The notes: generated by a model from the letters alone, not told the origin. A DNA stretch of 64,000 bases from Bacteroidia bacterium (GCA_030427585.1 JAUIBW010000009.1:62001-126000); one strand, 5' to 3'; counted from the first letter of the stretch, positions 51,267 through 60,743 are shown. Made by a program: numbers and translations.

Positions 51267-52718
51267 ATGCTTCAAAATGAACTTTTTAATAATGTAATTC
51301 AAGATTTCAATGCTGGATATTGGGAGCTATATGATGATCCAGAAAGAGAGGTTTGGTCAGAAAAGTTTTATAGTAGTTTAGGATATACAAAAGATGAACT
51401 AGAGTCAAAAATAGCTTATTTTTTAAAACATCTGATACATCAGGAGGATGTTGAGCTATTCAGAGATAATTTTTTTAGCTATCGTCGTAATGCAATAAAT
51501 TTTAAACAACATATAAAAATCCTTGATAAAAAAGGAAATTATAAGCTATTTAGATGTGCAACTAATGATGAATTACCAGTAAATATAAAATCTAAAACTA
51601 GTCTTGTCTTTTTTATTGAAATCAAATTAGAGCCAGAGCAGGACATTACAAAAGATAATTTCTACTATAAAGAAACTGCTCAAATGACAGCTACAGGGAG
51701 CTGGTATGTAGATTTTCAGGAAAGGAAAAGTTTTTGGGATTTTGAGACCAGAAGGATTTTAGAATATCCCGACGACTATATTCCTTCTCTTAAGGATTCT
51801 GCTAATTACTATGCAGAGGATTCAAAGCAACAAGCGGCAGATTTATTTTTTAATTGTGCTATGGCAGGTACTCCTTTTAATACCGAAATTAAAATGGTAA
51901 CGGCCAACAAAAGAGAATTTTGGGTACGAGCAATAGGAAAGCCTGTGTATAATGAAAACAAAGAAATAATTGGGATTAGAGGTGTTTTTCAGGATATAGA
52001 CGAAATCAAAAAAAAAGAATTAAGTCTACAAAAATCGATAGATATTATAGCATCTCAGAATTCTAGATTGTTCAATTTTGCTCATATCGTATCTCACAAC
52101 CTTAGATCTCACACCAGTAATCTATCTTTATTAGTACAGCTAATTGAAGATATAGATGATCCTAAGGAAAAGATCGGATTAATTAAAGAAATTAAACAAA
52201 TATCATATAGTTTAAATACAACTATTGAACACCTTAATGAGATCGTAGCAATACATACTAATAAGGGTCAGGAAAAAAAACCAGTCAAATTTCAGGATGC
52301 TTTTAATTTGGTTGCTAGTGGAATAGGGCAAATGATTTCTATGAGTAAGACCAAAATCAAGACAGATTTTAGTGAATTAACCACAATTAATTATATTCCT
52401 GCATATTTAGAAAGTATCCTCTTAAATTTAATAACAAATGCGATAAAATATAAACATGAAAATAGAGATCCGGTGGTAAAAATCAAAAGCTATTCTAGAG
52501 GCGGTAAAGCGTATTTAGAGGTCACGGATAATGGTAGAGGAATTGATCTGAAATTGTTCAAGGATAAAATATTTGGTATGTATAAAACATTTCATTACAA
52601 TAAGGATGCAGTAGGAATCGGACTATTTTTAACAAAAAATCAGGTAGAATCACTTGATGGAAAAATTACTGTAGAGAGTGAAGTAGATAAAGGAACAACT
52701 TTTATAATTGAATTTTAA
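51267..52718 (+). CDS. PAS-domain sensor histidine kinase
   Basis: A 483-residue soluble kinase with no transmembrane segment. Two PAS-like regions cover about 10-120 (NAGYWELYDDPEREVWSEKFY) and 135-245 (TGSWYVDFQERKSFWDFETRR, ending in the PAC-type GIRGVFQDIDEI). The phospho-acceptor helix is FAHIVSHNLRSHTSNLSLL, with His277 as the likely site; the usual proline after SH-x-LR-S is replaced by histidine. The ATP-binding domain shows N-box NLITNAIKYKHENRD, G1 VTDNGRGID and G2 GIGLFLTKNQVE. It is cotranscribed with the response regulator 20 nt downstream. The signal is unknown. Confidence 0.92.
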   Translation: MLQNELFNNVIQDFNAGYWELYDDPEREVWSEKFYSSLGYTKDELESKIAYFLKHLIHQEDVELFRDNFFSYRRNAINFKQHIKILDKKGNYKLFRCATNDELPVNIKSKTSLVFFIEIKLEPEQDITKDNFYYKETAQMTATGSWYVDFQERKSFWDFETRRILEYPDDYIPSLKDSANYYAEDSKQQAADLFFNCAMAGTPFNTEIKMVTANKREFWVRAIGKPVYNENKEIIGIRGVFQDIDEIKKKELSLQKSIDIIASQNSRLFNFAHIVSHNLRSHTSNLSLLVQLIEDIDDPKEKIGLIKEIKQISYSLNTTIEHLNEIVAIHTNKGQEKKPVKFQDAFNLVASGIGQMISMSKTKIKTDFSELTTINYIPAYLESILLNLITNAIKYKHENRDPVVKIKSYSRGGKAYLEVTDNGRGIDLKLFKDKIFGMYKTFHYNKDAVGIGLFLTKNQVESLDGKITVESEVDKGTTFIIEF

Positions 52719-52738
52719 TAACAAATAACCCCTCCATC

Positions 52739-53152
52739 ATGAGTCATAAAATAGGATTAGCTTGTATTATTGACGACGACAATATGTATGTAAATCTTGT
52801 AAAAAGGATTGTAGAAGCAAAAAACCTTTGTAATAACTTAATGGTATTTCAAAATGGTAAAGATGCTCTTAATTATTTTGAAGCTATTTTAACTAATTTA
52901 AATAAAAAGACAATTCCCGAAATCATATTTCTCGATTTAAACATGCCGGTAATGGATGGATGGGAATTTTTGGACAACTTCACTAAAATCAAAAATAAAC
53001 TCGGAAAAACAATCACACTATATATTGTAAGTTCCTCAATTAATCCGGTAGATATAGAAAGGGCAAAAAGTATTAATACGGTAAAGGATTATCTTATAAA
53101 ACCAGTTACTATAGAGGACTTAGAAGCTATCTTTTTAAAGCAAACTTTATAG
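52739..53152 (+). CDS. Single-domain response regulator
   Basis: A 137-residue CheY-like receiver without an output domain. The acidic pocket is Asp12-14 (IIDDDN), the phospho-acceptor is Asp66 (IIFLDLNMPVMDGWEFL), the switch threonine/serine lies in YIVSSS and the conserved lysine is Lys121 (YLIKPV). It pairs with the upstream PAS kinase. With no DNA-binding domain it must act by protein contact or as a phospho-relay step. Its TAG stop lies in a bidirectional hairpin (53150-53186). Confidence 0.93.
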   Translation: MSHKIGLACIIDDDNMYVNLVKRIVEAKNLCNNLMVFQNGKDALNYFEAILTNLNKKTIPEIIFLDLNMPVMDGWEFLDNFTKIKNKLGKTITLYIVSSSINPVDIERAKSINTVKDYLIKPVTIEDLEAIFLKQTL

Positions 53153-53186
53153 CAAAAAGCTTTCCATATAGAGAAGCTTTTTGCTA
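53150..53186. terminator. Bidirectional hairpin between the response regulator and pyk
   Basis: TAGCAAAAAGCTT (53150-53162) and its complement (53174-53186) form a perfect 13-bp stem with an 11-nt loop between two convergent genes. Confidence 0.7.
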
Positions 53187-53209
53187 CAATATTGTATTGC
53201 AGGAATTCT

Positions 53210-54637
53210 TTAGATTTGCGAAACTCTAAGTGTGTTTACCATCCCTTTTGCAGTAATTGGCATTGCAGCAAGATTAATCAGCATATCCCCTTGTTCTACA
53301 AACTTACGCTCTAATGCAATTTTATTAATATCTTCGACAGTTTCGTCAGTACTTACGAATTTATCATAATAAAAAGCTTTTACCCCCCATAAAAGGCTAA
53401 GCTGAGATAAGATTCTATGATTACTGGTAAAGACTAGAATATGTGCATCGGGTCTCCAAGCAGAAATTTGAAATGCCGTATAACCACTATTGGTAAGAGT
53501 ACAGATTGCTTTGGCATCAATATCATTTGCCATATGTGCAGCATGGTAACAAATAGATTTTGTAATAAACCTATTGGTTCTAATATGAGGAGGGTTTTGA
53601 GGAACTGTTATTAAATCAGAGTTTTCTACACTTTTAATAATTTTAGACATTGTTTCGATCACCTGTACAGGATATTTTCCTACAGAAGTTTCGCCAGATA
53701 GCATAACGGCATCGGCTCCATCCATTACAGAATTAGCAACATCATTTACCTCGGCACGTGTTGGTGTAAGGCTATCTATCATTGTTTCCATCATTTGTGT
53801 GGCAATAATCACAGGTATTCTGGCAGTTTTAGCTTTGAGTACCAATTTTTTCTGAATCAGAGGTACCTCTTGAGCAGGAATTTCTACTCCAAGATCTCCT
53901 CTTGCTACCATCAATCCATCACAATAAGCCACAATCTTATCGATATTTTCTACTCCTTCGGGTTTCTCTATTTTGGCAATAATTGGAATTTTGTGCTCAC
54001 TATGTTCTTTTATAAGATCTTGTAATTCTCTCAAATCCTGAGCATGACGTACAAAAGATAATGCAATCCAATCCACACCTTGTTCACATGCAAAAATTGC
54101 ATCCTTTATATCTTTTTCTGTTAATGCTGGTAAAGAGATACTAGTATTAGGGAGGTTTACTCCTTTTTTAGATTTTAGAGGACCTCCTTGTAGTACTTTG
54201 GTCTTAACCGTATCTTTTTTATTAGAAGAGATAACTTCAAAAATTAATTTCCCATCGTCTAATAATATTCTTTCACCTGCTTTTACATCTTTAGGGAAAC
54301 TTTCATAATTCATATAGACCTCTTTAGAGGTACCTTCAAAAGGTTTACCAGTCACAAAATTGATCGTATCACCATCATTGACAATGATATCTCTTTTCAT
54401 AACACCTACACGTAGTTTAGGGCCCTGTAAATCTCCAAGTATAGATGCATTATACCCATGTTCTTTGCTTAGTTTTCGTATAATTTTTATACGTTCTTTG
54501 ACATCATTATAATCAGCATGAGAGAAATTTATTCTGAAAACATTTACCCCTGCTTCCAACATTTTTTTTAATACATCTTCACTACTTGTTGCAGGTCCAA
54601 GAGTAGCAACTATTTTAGTTCTTTTACGTTTTGGCAT
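53210..54637 (-). CDS. pyk: Pyruvate kinase
   Basis: Last step of glycolysis: phosphoenolpyruvate plus ADP to pyruvate plus ATP. 475 residues with TKIVATLGPATSS at the N-terminus, the catalytic IPIIAKIEKPEGVENID lysine region, the MVARGDLGVEIP segment and VANSVMDGADAVMLSGETS, followed by the C-terminal allosteric domain. Its ATG overlaps the stop of the IPExxxVDY gene by one base (TAATG), so translation is coupled. Confidence 0.97.
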   Translation of the reverse strand: MPKRKRTKIVATLGPATSSEDVLKKMLEAGVNVFRINFSHADYNDVKERIKIIRKLSKEHGYNASILGDLQGPKLRVGVMKRDIIVNDGDTINFVTGKPFEGTSKEVYMNYESFPKDVKAGERILLDDGKLIFEVISSNKKDTVKTKVLQGGPLKSKKGVNLPNTSISLPALTEKDIKDAIFACEQGVDWIALSFVRHAQDLRELQDLIKEHSEHKIPIIAKIEKPEGVENIDKIVAYCDGLMVARGDLGVEIPAQEVPLIQKKLVLKAKTARIPVIIATQMMETMIDSLTPTRAEVNDVANSVMDGADAVMLSGETSVGKYPVQVIETMSKIIKSVENSDLITVPQNPPHIRTNRFITKSICYHAAHMANDIDAKAICTLTNSGYTAFQISAWRPDAHILVFTSNHRILSQLSLLWGVKAFYYDKFVSTDETVEDINKIALERKFVEQGDMLINLAAMPITAKGMVNTLRVSQI

Positions 54638-55128
54638 TATTCGAATATTAAGTTGTTCTTTGATTTTAGTGTAGCATATTCTAAAGGATATGCTGTTATA
54701 ATTTGCGAAATGGCAAGCATGTCTATAAGTAAAGACTTACTTGAAAAATTTGATGCTTCGGTCTCAATTTTTAGAAAATAATCTACATTTTTTAATTCAG
54801 GAATTAAATATTTTGTAGTATATGTATTCTCTATAGTAGTAAATAGGCCTTCAGAAATCTGATTTTTTGATGTTATTTTGGATTGAAATTTATTTCCGAT
54901 AAGACTATATGTACTATATTGAAAATGGTCATCATATTGATATAATGGAAAATTTGCAGTGAGATCATTATACTCGAAATTGATATCTTCTTTTTTTCTA
55001 TAGAGTTTTAAATTCAGATTTTTATTCAATAAAAATGCCACCCGATATGAAGCTAATGAACAATGAATGGCAATAAGTTCATAATCATCATCGGCAAAGG
55101 CATCTAATACTAACCGCTGAACAGCCAC
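54637..55128 (-). CDS. IPExxxVDY family protein
   Basis: A conserved Bacteroidetes protein named for its motif, visible here as IPELKNVDYFLKIE near residue 127. It opens MAVQRLVLDAFADDDYELIAIHCSLASYRVAFLLN when read from the GTG at 55128; the frame begins at a TTG at 55185, which would add an untypical 19-residue head, so I choose the GTG. That gives 163 residues. Function unknown; in this phylum it is regularly found beside pyruvate kinase, as here, with a one-base overlap that implies co-expression. Confidence 0.88.
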   Translation of the reverse strand: MAVQRLVLDAFADDDYELIAIHCSLASYRVAFLLNKNLNLKLYRKKEDINFEYNDLTANFPLYQYDDHFQYSTYSLIGNKFQSKITSKNQISEGLFTTIENTYTTKYLIPELKNVDYFLKIETEASNFSSKSLLIDMLAISQIITAYPLEYATLKSKNNLIFE

Positions 55129-55310
55129 TTTGATTTTTTTTGTTTCCGATTTAACGCGAAATATACAAATAAATTCACCTAACAAGTTTAATTAAAGATA
55201 AAGTTATTTTACGAAAACGATTGAGTTAGTATCTTTTAACTATAAAAAAATATAGTTTTTCTGGTATGCGTATATTTTGATCAATTTAATACAAAATAAT
55301 CTAATGATAT

Positions 55311-56045
55311 TTAGATATCTATTTTAGATTGAAATGCAAAATAAGCTCTTTTTGAAGCTTTTTCTTCTGCTTTCTTTTTTGAAGTAGCTCTTGCTTTTGC
55401 AACGACTTTGTCATCTATCCAAAGCTTTACGGCAAAATGTTTCATTTCATCCTTACCCGTATCTTCATATACTTCGTAGCTAAATACTTTTTTTTCTTTT
55501 TGACACCATTCTATCAATAAGCTTTTATAACTAATAATTTGCCCTTCGAGGCTTTCGATATCAACATATGGATCGATTACAGCTTCTTTTATAAATCGTT
55601 CGCAATATACAAAACCACGATCCAGGTAAATAGCTCCTATTAGTGCTTCAAAAAGGTTTCCGTGTATATTTATTCCAAATTGAGATTTAGGGATACTAGT
55701 TCGAACAAGTTCAATTAATTTAAGATCTTTACCTAATTCGTTAAGATGTTTTCTACTTACCACTTTGGCTCTCATTTTGGTTAAATACCCTTCATTACCT
55801 TCTGGTACTTCTTTAAATAAATGAGCTGCGATAACACTACTTAACATAGCATCACCTAGAAATTCTAGCCTTTCAAAATTAATAGCATTTCCTTTTTTAT
55901 CCTTTAAATTTAATGATCTATGGGTAAATGCTTTTTCGTAAGGTTCAATGTTTTTAGGCTTAAAATTTACTATTTTCTGAATTTTAGAAAAAAAATTCCC
56001 GTTCTTTTCAGAGCGGGAATTTAGTATGTTTCGAATAACATTCAT
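55311..56045 (-). CDS. rnc: Ribonuclease III
   Basis: A 244-residue double-stranded-RNA endonuclease for rRNA and mRNA processing. The catalytic signature is NFERLEFLGDAML (about residue 55), with the second acidic region GNLFEALIGAIYLDRG near 130 and a C-terminal dsRNA-binding domain from about 165 (YKSLLIEWCQKEKKVFSYEVYE ... ARATSKKKAEEKASKRA, in short pieces). Its ATG follows the fabF stop with no gap, so it is the third gene of the acpP-fabF-rnc operon. Confidence 0.96.
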   Translation of the reverse strand: MNVIRNILNSRSEKNGNFFSKIQKIVNFKPKNIEPYEKAFTHRSLNLKDKKGNAINFERLEFLGDAMLSSVIAAHLFKEVPEGNEGYLTKMRAKVVSRKHLNELGKDLKLIELVRTSIPKSQFGINIHGNLFEALIGAIYLDRGFVYCERFIKEAVIDPYVDIESLEGQIISYKSLLIEWCQKEKKVFSYEVYEDTGKDEMKHFAVKLWIDDKVVAKARATSKKKAEEKASKRAYFAFQSKIDI

Positions 56046-57299
56046 TTATTCGTTCAGTTTTTTAAATAACACACAAGCATTATGACCTCCGAAACCAAAA
56101 GTGTTACTCATTGCATATGTGATTTCACGTTTTTGAGCTTTGTTTAATGTCAAATTCAATGAAGAATCTATGTTCTCATCCACTGTAGTGTGATTGATAG
56201 TAGGAGGCACTGTACTTTTTTGCATAGCCAAAATAGAAGCAATAGCTTCTATAGCTCCAGCTGCACCAAGTAAGTGTCCTGTCATAGATTTTGTCGAATT
56301 GATATTGATGTTGGGTGTATGATCTCCAAAAACCTTAGTGATAGCTTTTAATTCTGCAACATCTCCTAATGGAGTGGATGTGCCATGAGTGTTTATAGCG
56401 TCTACTTGTTCTGGTGCTACACCTGCATCTTTTAAACAATTAAGCATCACGCGTTCTACTCCTATTCCGTCGGGATGCGGAGCTGTCATGTGATATGCAT
56501 CACTAGACATTCCACCACCAACTACTTCGGCATAGATTTTAGCACCTCGTGCTTTTGCGTGTTCATATTCTTCAAGAATAAGAGCTCCGCTACCTTCTCC
56601 CAAAACGAAACCATCTCTAGTTGCGTCAAATGGTCTAGAGGCAGTCTCTGGACTTTCATTTCTTGTAGATAAAGCGTGCATCGCATTAAATCCTCCCATA
56701 CCGGCTATAGTAACTGCAGCTTCACTTCCTCCCGTAATGATAATATCACAATGGCCTAAACGAATATAGTTTAACGCATCGATCATTGCATTTGCAGAAG
56801 AAGCACAAGCAGAAACTGTGGTATAATTAGGCCCCATAAAGCCATTTCGTATAGAAATATGACCAGGAGCAATATCGGCGATCATTTTCGGGATAAAGAA
56901 AGGATTGAAACGAGGTGTTCCATTCCCGTTGGCATAGCCAATTACTTCTTCCTGAAAAGTCTCTATTCCGCCAATTCCTGCACCCCAGATTACACCAACT
57001 CTAAACTTATCAACTTTTTCCAGGTCAATAGCAGCATCCTTTATAGCTTCTTCAGAAGATACAATAGCATACTGGGCGAATTTATCAAGTTTTCGTGCTT
57101 CTTTTCTATCAAAATAGTCTGTGGGAGAATAATTTTTGACTTCGCAAGCAAATTTAGTCTTGAAATTTTCGGTATCAAAATAAGTAATGGGAGCGCAACC
57201 GCTTTTTCCATTTACTAATCCGTCCCAATATTCATCAATATTGTTACCTATAGGTGTTAATGCACCTAGTCCTGTGACTACAACTCGCTTAAGATTCAT
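56046..57299 (-). CDS. fabF: 3-oxoacyl-ACP synthase II (FabF)
   Basis: Condensing enzyme that elongates acyl-ACP with malonyl-ACP in fatty acid synthesis. 417 residues with the catalytic Cys165 in VSACASSAN and the two histidines in NTHGTSTPLGDVAE and SMTGHLLGAAGAIEA, plus the C-terminal NTFGFGGHNACVLF. It lies 17 nt after acpP, the usual Bacteroidetes order acpP-fabF-rnc. Confidence 0.97.
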   Translation of the reverse strand: MNLKRVVVTGLGALTPIGNNIDEYWDGLVNGKSGCAPITYFDTENFKTKFACEVKNYSPTDYFDRKEARKLDKFAQYAIVSSEEAIKDAAIDLEKVDKFRVGVIWGAGIGGIETFQEEVIGYANGNGTPRFNPFFIPKMIADIAPGHISIRNGFMGPNYTTVSACASSANAMIDALNYIRLGHCDIIITGGSEAAVTIAGMGGFNAMHALSTRNESPETASRPFDATRDGFVLGEGSGALILEEYEHAKARGAKIYAEVVGGGMSSDAYHMTAPHPDGIGVERVMLNCLKDAGVAPEQVDAINTHGTSTPLGDVAELKAITKVFGDHTPNININSTKSMTGHLLGAAGAIEAIASILAMQKSTVPPTINHTTVDENIDSSLNLTLNKAQKREITYAMSNTFGFGGHNACVLFKKLNE

Positions 57300-57316
57300 A
57301 TTTTGTTGTGAAGTTA

Positions 57317-57550
57317 TTACTTTGCGTCTTCAATATAAGATATTGCTTGACCTACTGTTGCAATGTTTTCAGCTTGATCGTCTGGAATCTGAATATCGAA
57401 TTCTTTTTCGAATTCCATAATCAATTCTACAGTGTCTAATGAATCAGCGCCTAAATCGTTTGTGAAACTAGCTTCATTTACAACTTCGTTTTCGTCTACT
57501 CCTAATTTGTCAACGATTATCGCTTTTACTCTTGATGCAATGTCTGACAT
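57317..57550 (-). CDS. acpP: Acyl carrier protein
   Basis: A 77-residue acidic carrier. The phosphopantetheine site is Ser37 in [16 protein letters not shown]. It supplies FabF, encoded immediately downstream. A TAnnTTTG box lies about 30 nt upstream. Confidence 0.97.
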   Translation of the reverse strand: MSDIASRVKAIIVDKLGVDENEVVNEASFTNDLGADSLDTVELIMEFEKEFDIQIPDDQAENIATVGQAISYIEDAK

Positions 57551-57581
57551 AATGTTTAATTTTAATTTTTTAATTAGGTGG

Positions 57582-57615
57582 CAAAAATAAAAAACTTTAT
57601 TTTAAAACCCCACAA
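57582..57615 (-). promoter_or_regulatory. Promoter of the acpP-fabF-rnc operon
   Basis: On the minus strand, TTG (57615-57613), 23 nt, then a perfect TATTTTTG (57589-57582). The predicted start near 57575 leaves about 25 nt before the acpP ATG. Confidence 0.45.
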
Positions 57616-57729
57616 TCCCATAAAAATGTATTTGTATTTTATCAAATATAGCGAAGTATTGCCTTTTTGCTGCCTAAAATTGAATAATAATTATTTTTTT
57701 TGTGCTCTCTAATTAACAACTTTAATACT

Positions 57730-58305
57730 ATGAAGCGTATTATAATTTTTGCTTCCGGCTCAGGTACCAATGCCGAAAATATAATTAAGTACTTTCATGA
57801 GCGAAAAATTGCCGAGGTTACACATGTGTTTTCTAACAACCTGCGTGCCAAAGTGCTAAAAAGAGCTCATGCCTTGAAAGTAAAGGCGTTACACTTTGAT
57901 GCAGCCTCATTTTACGACACAAATGAAGTGCTAAATATCTTAAAAGATGCCAAACCTGACATCATTGTACTAGCCGGGTTCTTATGGGTTTTTCCTAAAA
58001 AAATTATTGAAGCCTTTCCTGATAAAGTGATCAATATTCATCCTGCATTATTACCAAAATATGGTGGAAAAGGAATGTATGGACATCATGTACATGAAGC
58101 TGTAGTTAGAAATAAAGAAAAAGAAAGTGGGATTACAATACATTATGTAAATGAACATTATGACGAAGGGGCAATTATTTTTCAGGCTAAAGCATCAATT
58201 TCTGAAGAAGATTCTGCCGAAGATGTGGCACAAGCAATCCATCAATTAGAATATAAACATTTTCCAATCGTTATAAAAGAACTTCTGTTTGCTGAAAAAG
58301 AGTAG
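57730..58305 (+). CDS. purN: Phosphoribosylglycinamide formyltransferase (PurN)
   Basis: Transfers a formyl group from 10-formyl-THF to GAR in purine synthesis. Read from ATG 57730 (the frame opens earlier at a TTG) it has 191 residues: IIIFASGSGTNAENII at the N-terminus, FSNNLRAKVLKRA, the catalytic region KVINIHPALLPKYGGKGMYG with the conserved His/Asn, and GITIHYVNEHYDEGAIIFQ with the catalytic aspartate. It is divergent from acpP. Confidence 0.95.
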   Translation: MKRIIIFASGSGTNAENIIKYFHERKIAEVTHVFSNNLRAKVLKRAHALKVKALHFDAASFYDTNEVLNILKDAKPDIIVLAGFLWVFPKKIIEAFPDKVINIHPALLPKYGGKGMYGHHVHEAVVRNKEKESGITIHYVNEHYDEGAIIFQAKASISEEDSAEDVAQAIHQLEYKHFPIVIKELLFAEKE

Positions 58306-58458
58306 TTTAAATTAATAATATAACTAAAGTTGTTTAGTAAGAAAAGTAATTGAGAGACTGAGCTTGTCGAAACAAACTTATAGAACAAAAGTACTTTGGC
58401 AAGCTTAGTGTAACTTCTAAAATATCGTTAATGATACCAAACAGATCAATGAATAAGA

Positions 58459-59094
58459 ATGGCTAAGAAAGAAAAATTTTATGTAGTTTGGGAAGGGCAC
58501 AGGCCTGGGATTTATACCACGTGGGATGATTGTAAAGTGGCGGTTAAGGGGTATGCCAATGCAAAGTATAAATCGTTTGATTCTTTTGATATTGCAAAAA
58601 AAGCATATAATGGGGATTATGAAGATTATAAAGGAAAAAGTAAACCCAAAAAAATACTTACTGCCGCACAGTTATCAAAAATAGGAGAACCTAATTTGTA
58701 TTCAATAGCAGTAGATGCTGCTTCTAGTGGTAATCCTGGTAAGATGGAATATCGAGGAGTAGACACCCAAACCGAAAAACAGCTTTTTCATCAGGGGCCT
58801 TTTAGACAGGGTACAAATAATATAGGGGAATTTTTGGCACTTGTGCATGGTCTTGCATACCTTAAAAAGAAAAATAGTGACCGTATTATTTATTCTGATT
58901 CTAAAATAGCAATAGGATGGGTAAAGCAAAAGACCTGTAAAACAAAACTGAAACGAACCGCTAAAAACAAAGAAGTCTTTGATTTGGTAGACCGAGCAAC
59001 GCAGTGGCTTAAAGAAAATACATATATAACTACAATTGTAAAATGGGAAACCAAAGCGTGGGGAGAAATACCTGCAGATTTTGGCAGAAAGTAG
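58459..59094 (+). CDS. Ribonuclease H with N-terminal viroplasmin/hybrid-binding domain
   Basis: A 211-residue protein. The N-terminal domain (FYVVWEGHRPGIYTTWDDC, YKSFDSFDIAKKAY; residues about 5-50) is the caulimovirus viroplasmin-like RNA/DNA-hybrid-binding domain of RNase HI. The nuclease domain follows from about 77: the catalytic acids are Asp in SIAVDAASSGNPG, Glu in NNIGEFLALVHGL, Asp in IIYSDSKIAIGW and a late Asp in EIPADFGRK. It degrades RNA in RNA-DNA hybrids. The 150-nt gap after purN shows no clear feature. A good terminator follows. Confidence 0.92.
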   Translation: MAKKEKFYVVWEGHRPGIYTTWDDCKVAVKGYANAKYKSFDSFDIAKKAYNGDYEDYKGKSKPKKILTAAQLSKIGEPNLYSIAVDAASSGNPGKMEYRGVDTQTEKQLFHQGPFRQGTNNIGEFLALVHGLAYLKKKNSDRIIYSDSKIAIGWVKQKTCKTKLKRTAKNKEVFDLVDRATQWLKENTYITTIVKWETKAWGEIPADFGRK

Positions 59095-59140
59095 TTTTAA
59101 GACATTCTCTCTAGATAACAATATAATAGTGTATAATACA

Positions 59141-59172
59141 AAATGCTCCGGTGTTTTTCCGGAGCATTTTTA
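59141..59172. terminator. Terminator after the RNase H gene
   Basis: AAATGCTCCGG (59141-59151) pairs with CCGGAGCATTT (59159-59169), followed by a T run; usable for the convergent protease gene as well. Confidence 0.85.
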
Positions 59173-59229
59173 TATATAAGACTTTAATCTAATGTAGCAA
59201 ATAAATTAGATTGTGCGATTTCTGTTCTC

Positions 59230-60300
59230 TTAGTTACCACATGCACCAAGATTACTCCATCCGCTAGCTGTTCTTTGGTATAAAGTTCCGTTATATGTTA
59301 CTTTATCTCCCACAGAATACGAAGTGTTGCTGTTATATGCAGATACACCAGCACAAATATCATTGTTAGGGGTGCTATCACATGGACCAAGATTACTCCA
59401 TCCGCTAGCTGTTCTTTGGTATAAAGTTCCGTTATATGTTACTTTATCTCCCACAGAATAAGAGGTATTACTATTATATTCTGCAACACCATCACAGTTA
59501 CCACCACCAGTAGTAGAACCAGGATAAATTCTTGCAATAAAAGATTTGTCTGTAGCAGATAATCGAGTATTACTTCCTACGGCAACACCATCTGTAGTAT
59601 GTTCTGCAGGAATAGGATAGTGCATTATTGATAATGGATCGTATGTACTATAGTTAGAAGTACTTGCTTCATAACGTCTAAACAGGTTATTATCTACCTG
59701 TGCTCTACTCCAGTTGTTTGGTGGTCCAGCATAGTAAGCATAAACTGCCTCTTTATCCCAGTTAATTCCTGCTACAGGATTTTGATGCTCATGAATTAAA
59801 CCAAGAGCATGTCCAAATTCGTGAATTGTGGTTCTTCTAAACTCTGTATCAGAAGTATTGTTATTAAACCATCCAAAATGCATACTATGTGCTTGATTAT
59901 TAGAATCAGTTCCTAAATAAGACCAAGATCCACCATCGTTTGCAAATTGACCTTCTTTGAAACCAATTTTGATGTTTGCACTGCTGTTTGAAGATACCCA
60001 TTCAAATTTAATGTTAGCATATTTTTCCCATTCTACAGCATATTGTCTTACTTTAGACTGTACAAAATTATTTCCATTTAAAAATTTTACACGGATAGTC
60101 TGACCAGCTTGCCATTGTACATTTTTAACACTGGCAGCTTTTGTATTATCTGTATTCCATTTTTCGATACATACATGAGCAGTTTTTGCATCTGCATGTT
60201 GATTTGTTTCAATAATGTCTTCAGAATCTTTTTCGCAATTGAAGAATAAAACCGAAAGCGATGTAGCTAAAACGAGTTTAGCTAAATTTAATTTTTTCAT
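59230..60300 (-). CDS. Astacin-type (M12) metalloprotease with two carbohydrate-binding modules
   Basis: A 356-residue exported protease. The signal ends LSVLFFNC (probable lipobox, Cys23). The zinc motif is TTIHEFGHALGLIHEHQNP, the HExxHxxGxxH form of metzincins, and the Met-turn is SIMHYPIP. After a Gly-rich linker, two copies of a chitin-type CBM (CBM5/12-like, core YNSNTSYSVGDKVTYNGT then LYQRTASGWSNLG) form residues about 270-310 and 317-356. It probably degrades proteins associated with chitin or other polysaccharide, at the cell surface. The two module copies are identical over 75 bases at DNA level. Confidence 0.93.
   Translation of the reverse strand: MKKLNLAKLVLATSLSVLFFNCEKDSEDIIETNQHADAKTAHVCIEKWNTDNTKAASVKNVQWQAGQTIRVKFLNGNNFVQSKVRQYAVEWEKYANIKFEWVSSNSSANIKIGFKEGQFANDGGSWSYLGTDSNNQAHSMHFGWFNNNTSDTEFRRTTIHEFGHALGLIHEHQNPVAGINWDKEAVYAYYAGPPNNWSRAQVDNNLFRRYEASTSNYSTYDPLSIMHYPIPAEHTTDGVAVGSNTRLSATDKSFIARIYPGSTTGGGNCDGVAEYNSNTSYSVGDKVTYNGTLYQRTASGWSNLGPCDSTPNNDICAGVSAYNSNTSYSVGDKVTYNGTLYQRTASGWSNLGACGN
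59245..59319. repeat. 75-bp direct repeat, copy 1 (CBM module 2)
   Basis: Identical to 59386-59460 at a spacing of 141 bp (47 codons); it encodes the second carbohydrate-binding module. Confidence 0.9.
59386..59460. repeat. 75-bp direct repeat, copy 2 (CBM module 1)
   Basis: See 59245-59319. Complete identity points to a recent duplication or gene conversion inside the protease gene. Confidence 0.9.
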
Positions 60301-60743
60301 AATTAATTGAAAGTTTGAGTTTGTATTGGGTACAATAACGGCATTTTTTTAAGATTATTTTGGCATTTTTTAATTTTTTTTTTCGGAAATTATGTTTTTT
60401 CGGAAATTTTTAAACTAAAAAATTACTGTTTTCATAAATCATAAGGCGTATTCAACATTATTTTTCAACACATAAAATAAAGGTTTAAAAATTTGATTTA
60501 GAGCGTGTTATTTTTAAATTGGTAAAATCTAAAATCATATACCAATCTGTAAAAAAAGTATTGTTTGTTTATGATTTCTAAATAAGTAATAAAATTTAGG
60601 TTTTTTGATTTAAATTTATCGAATAGTGAACAAAAATATAAGAAAAGATACTTGTAGATTCTGGTAAAAAATAACCTTTGTATTAATCTTCTTACTACTT
60701 AAAAGTAAAACGTATATTTGCAAAAAAATATTACGCTAGTTGT
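60301..60743. other. 443-bp AT-rich divergent intergenic region
   Basis: Contains a 14-base direct repeat TTTTTTCGGAAATT (60378-60391 and 60395-60408) upstream of the protease gene and the -7 box of the kinase gene (60713-60720). No small gene or strong hairpin was seen. Confidence 0.5.
60713..60720 (+). promoter_or_regulatory. TAnnTTTG -7 box before the PfkB kinase gene
   Basis: TATATTTG, a perfect match; the transcript should start near 60727, 17 nt before the ATG. There is no TTG at -33. Confidence 0.4.

Noticed and set aside
59245-59460. Regular 75-bp repeats that could suggest a CRISPR array or satellite
   Set aside because: Only two copies, in frame at 47 codons and encoding a known carbohydrate-binding module inside the protease gene.
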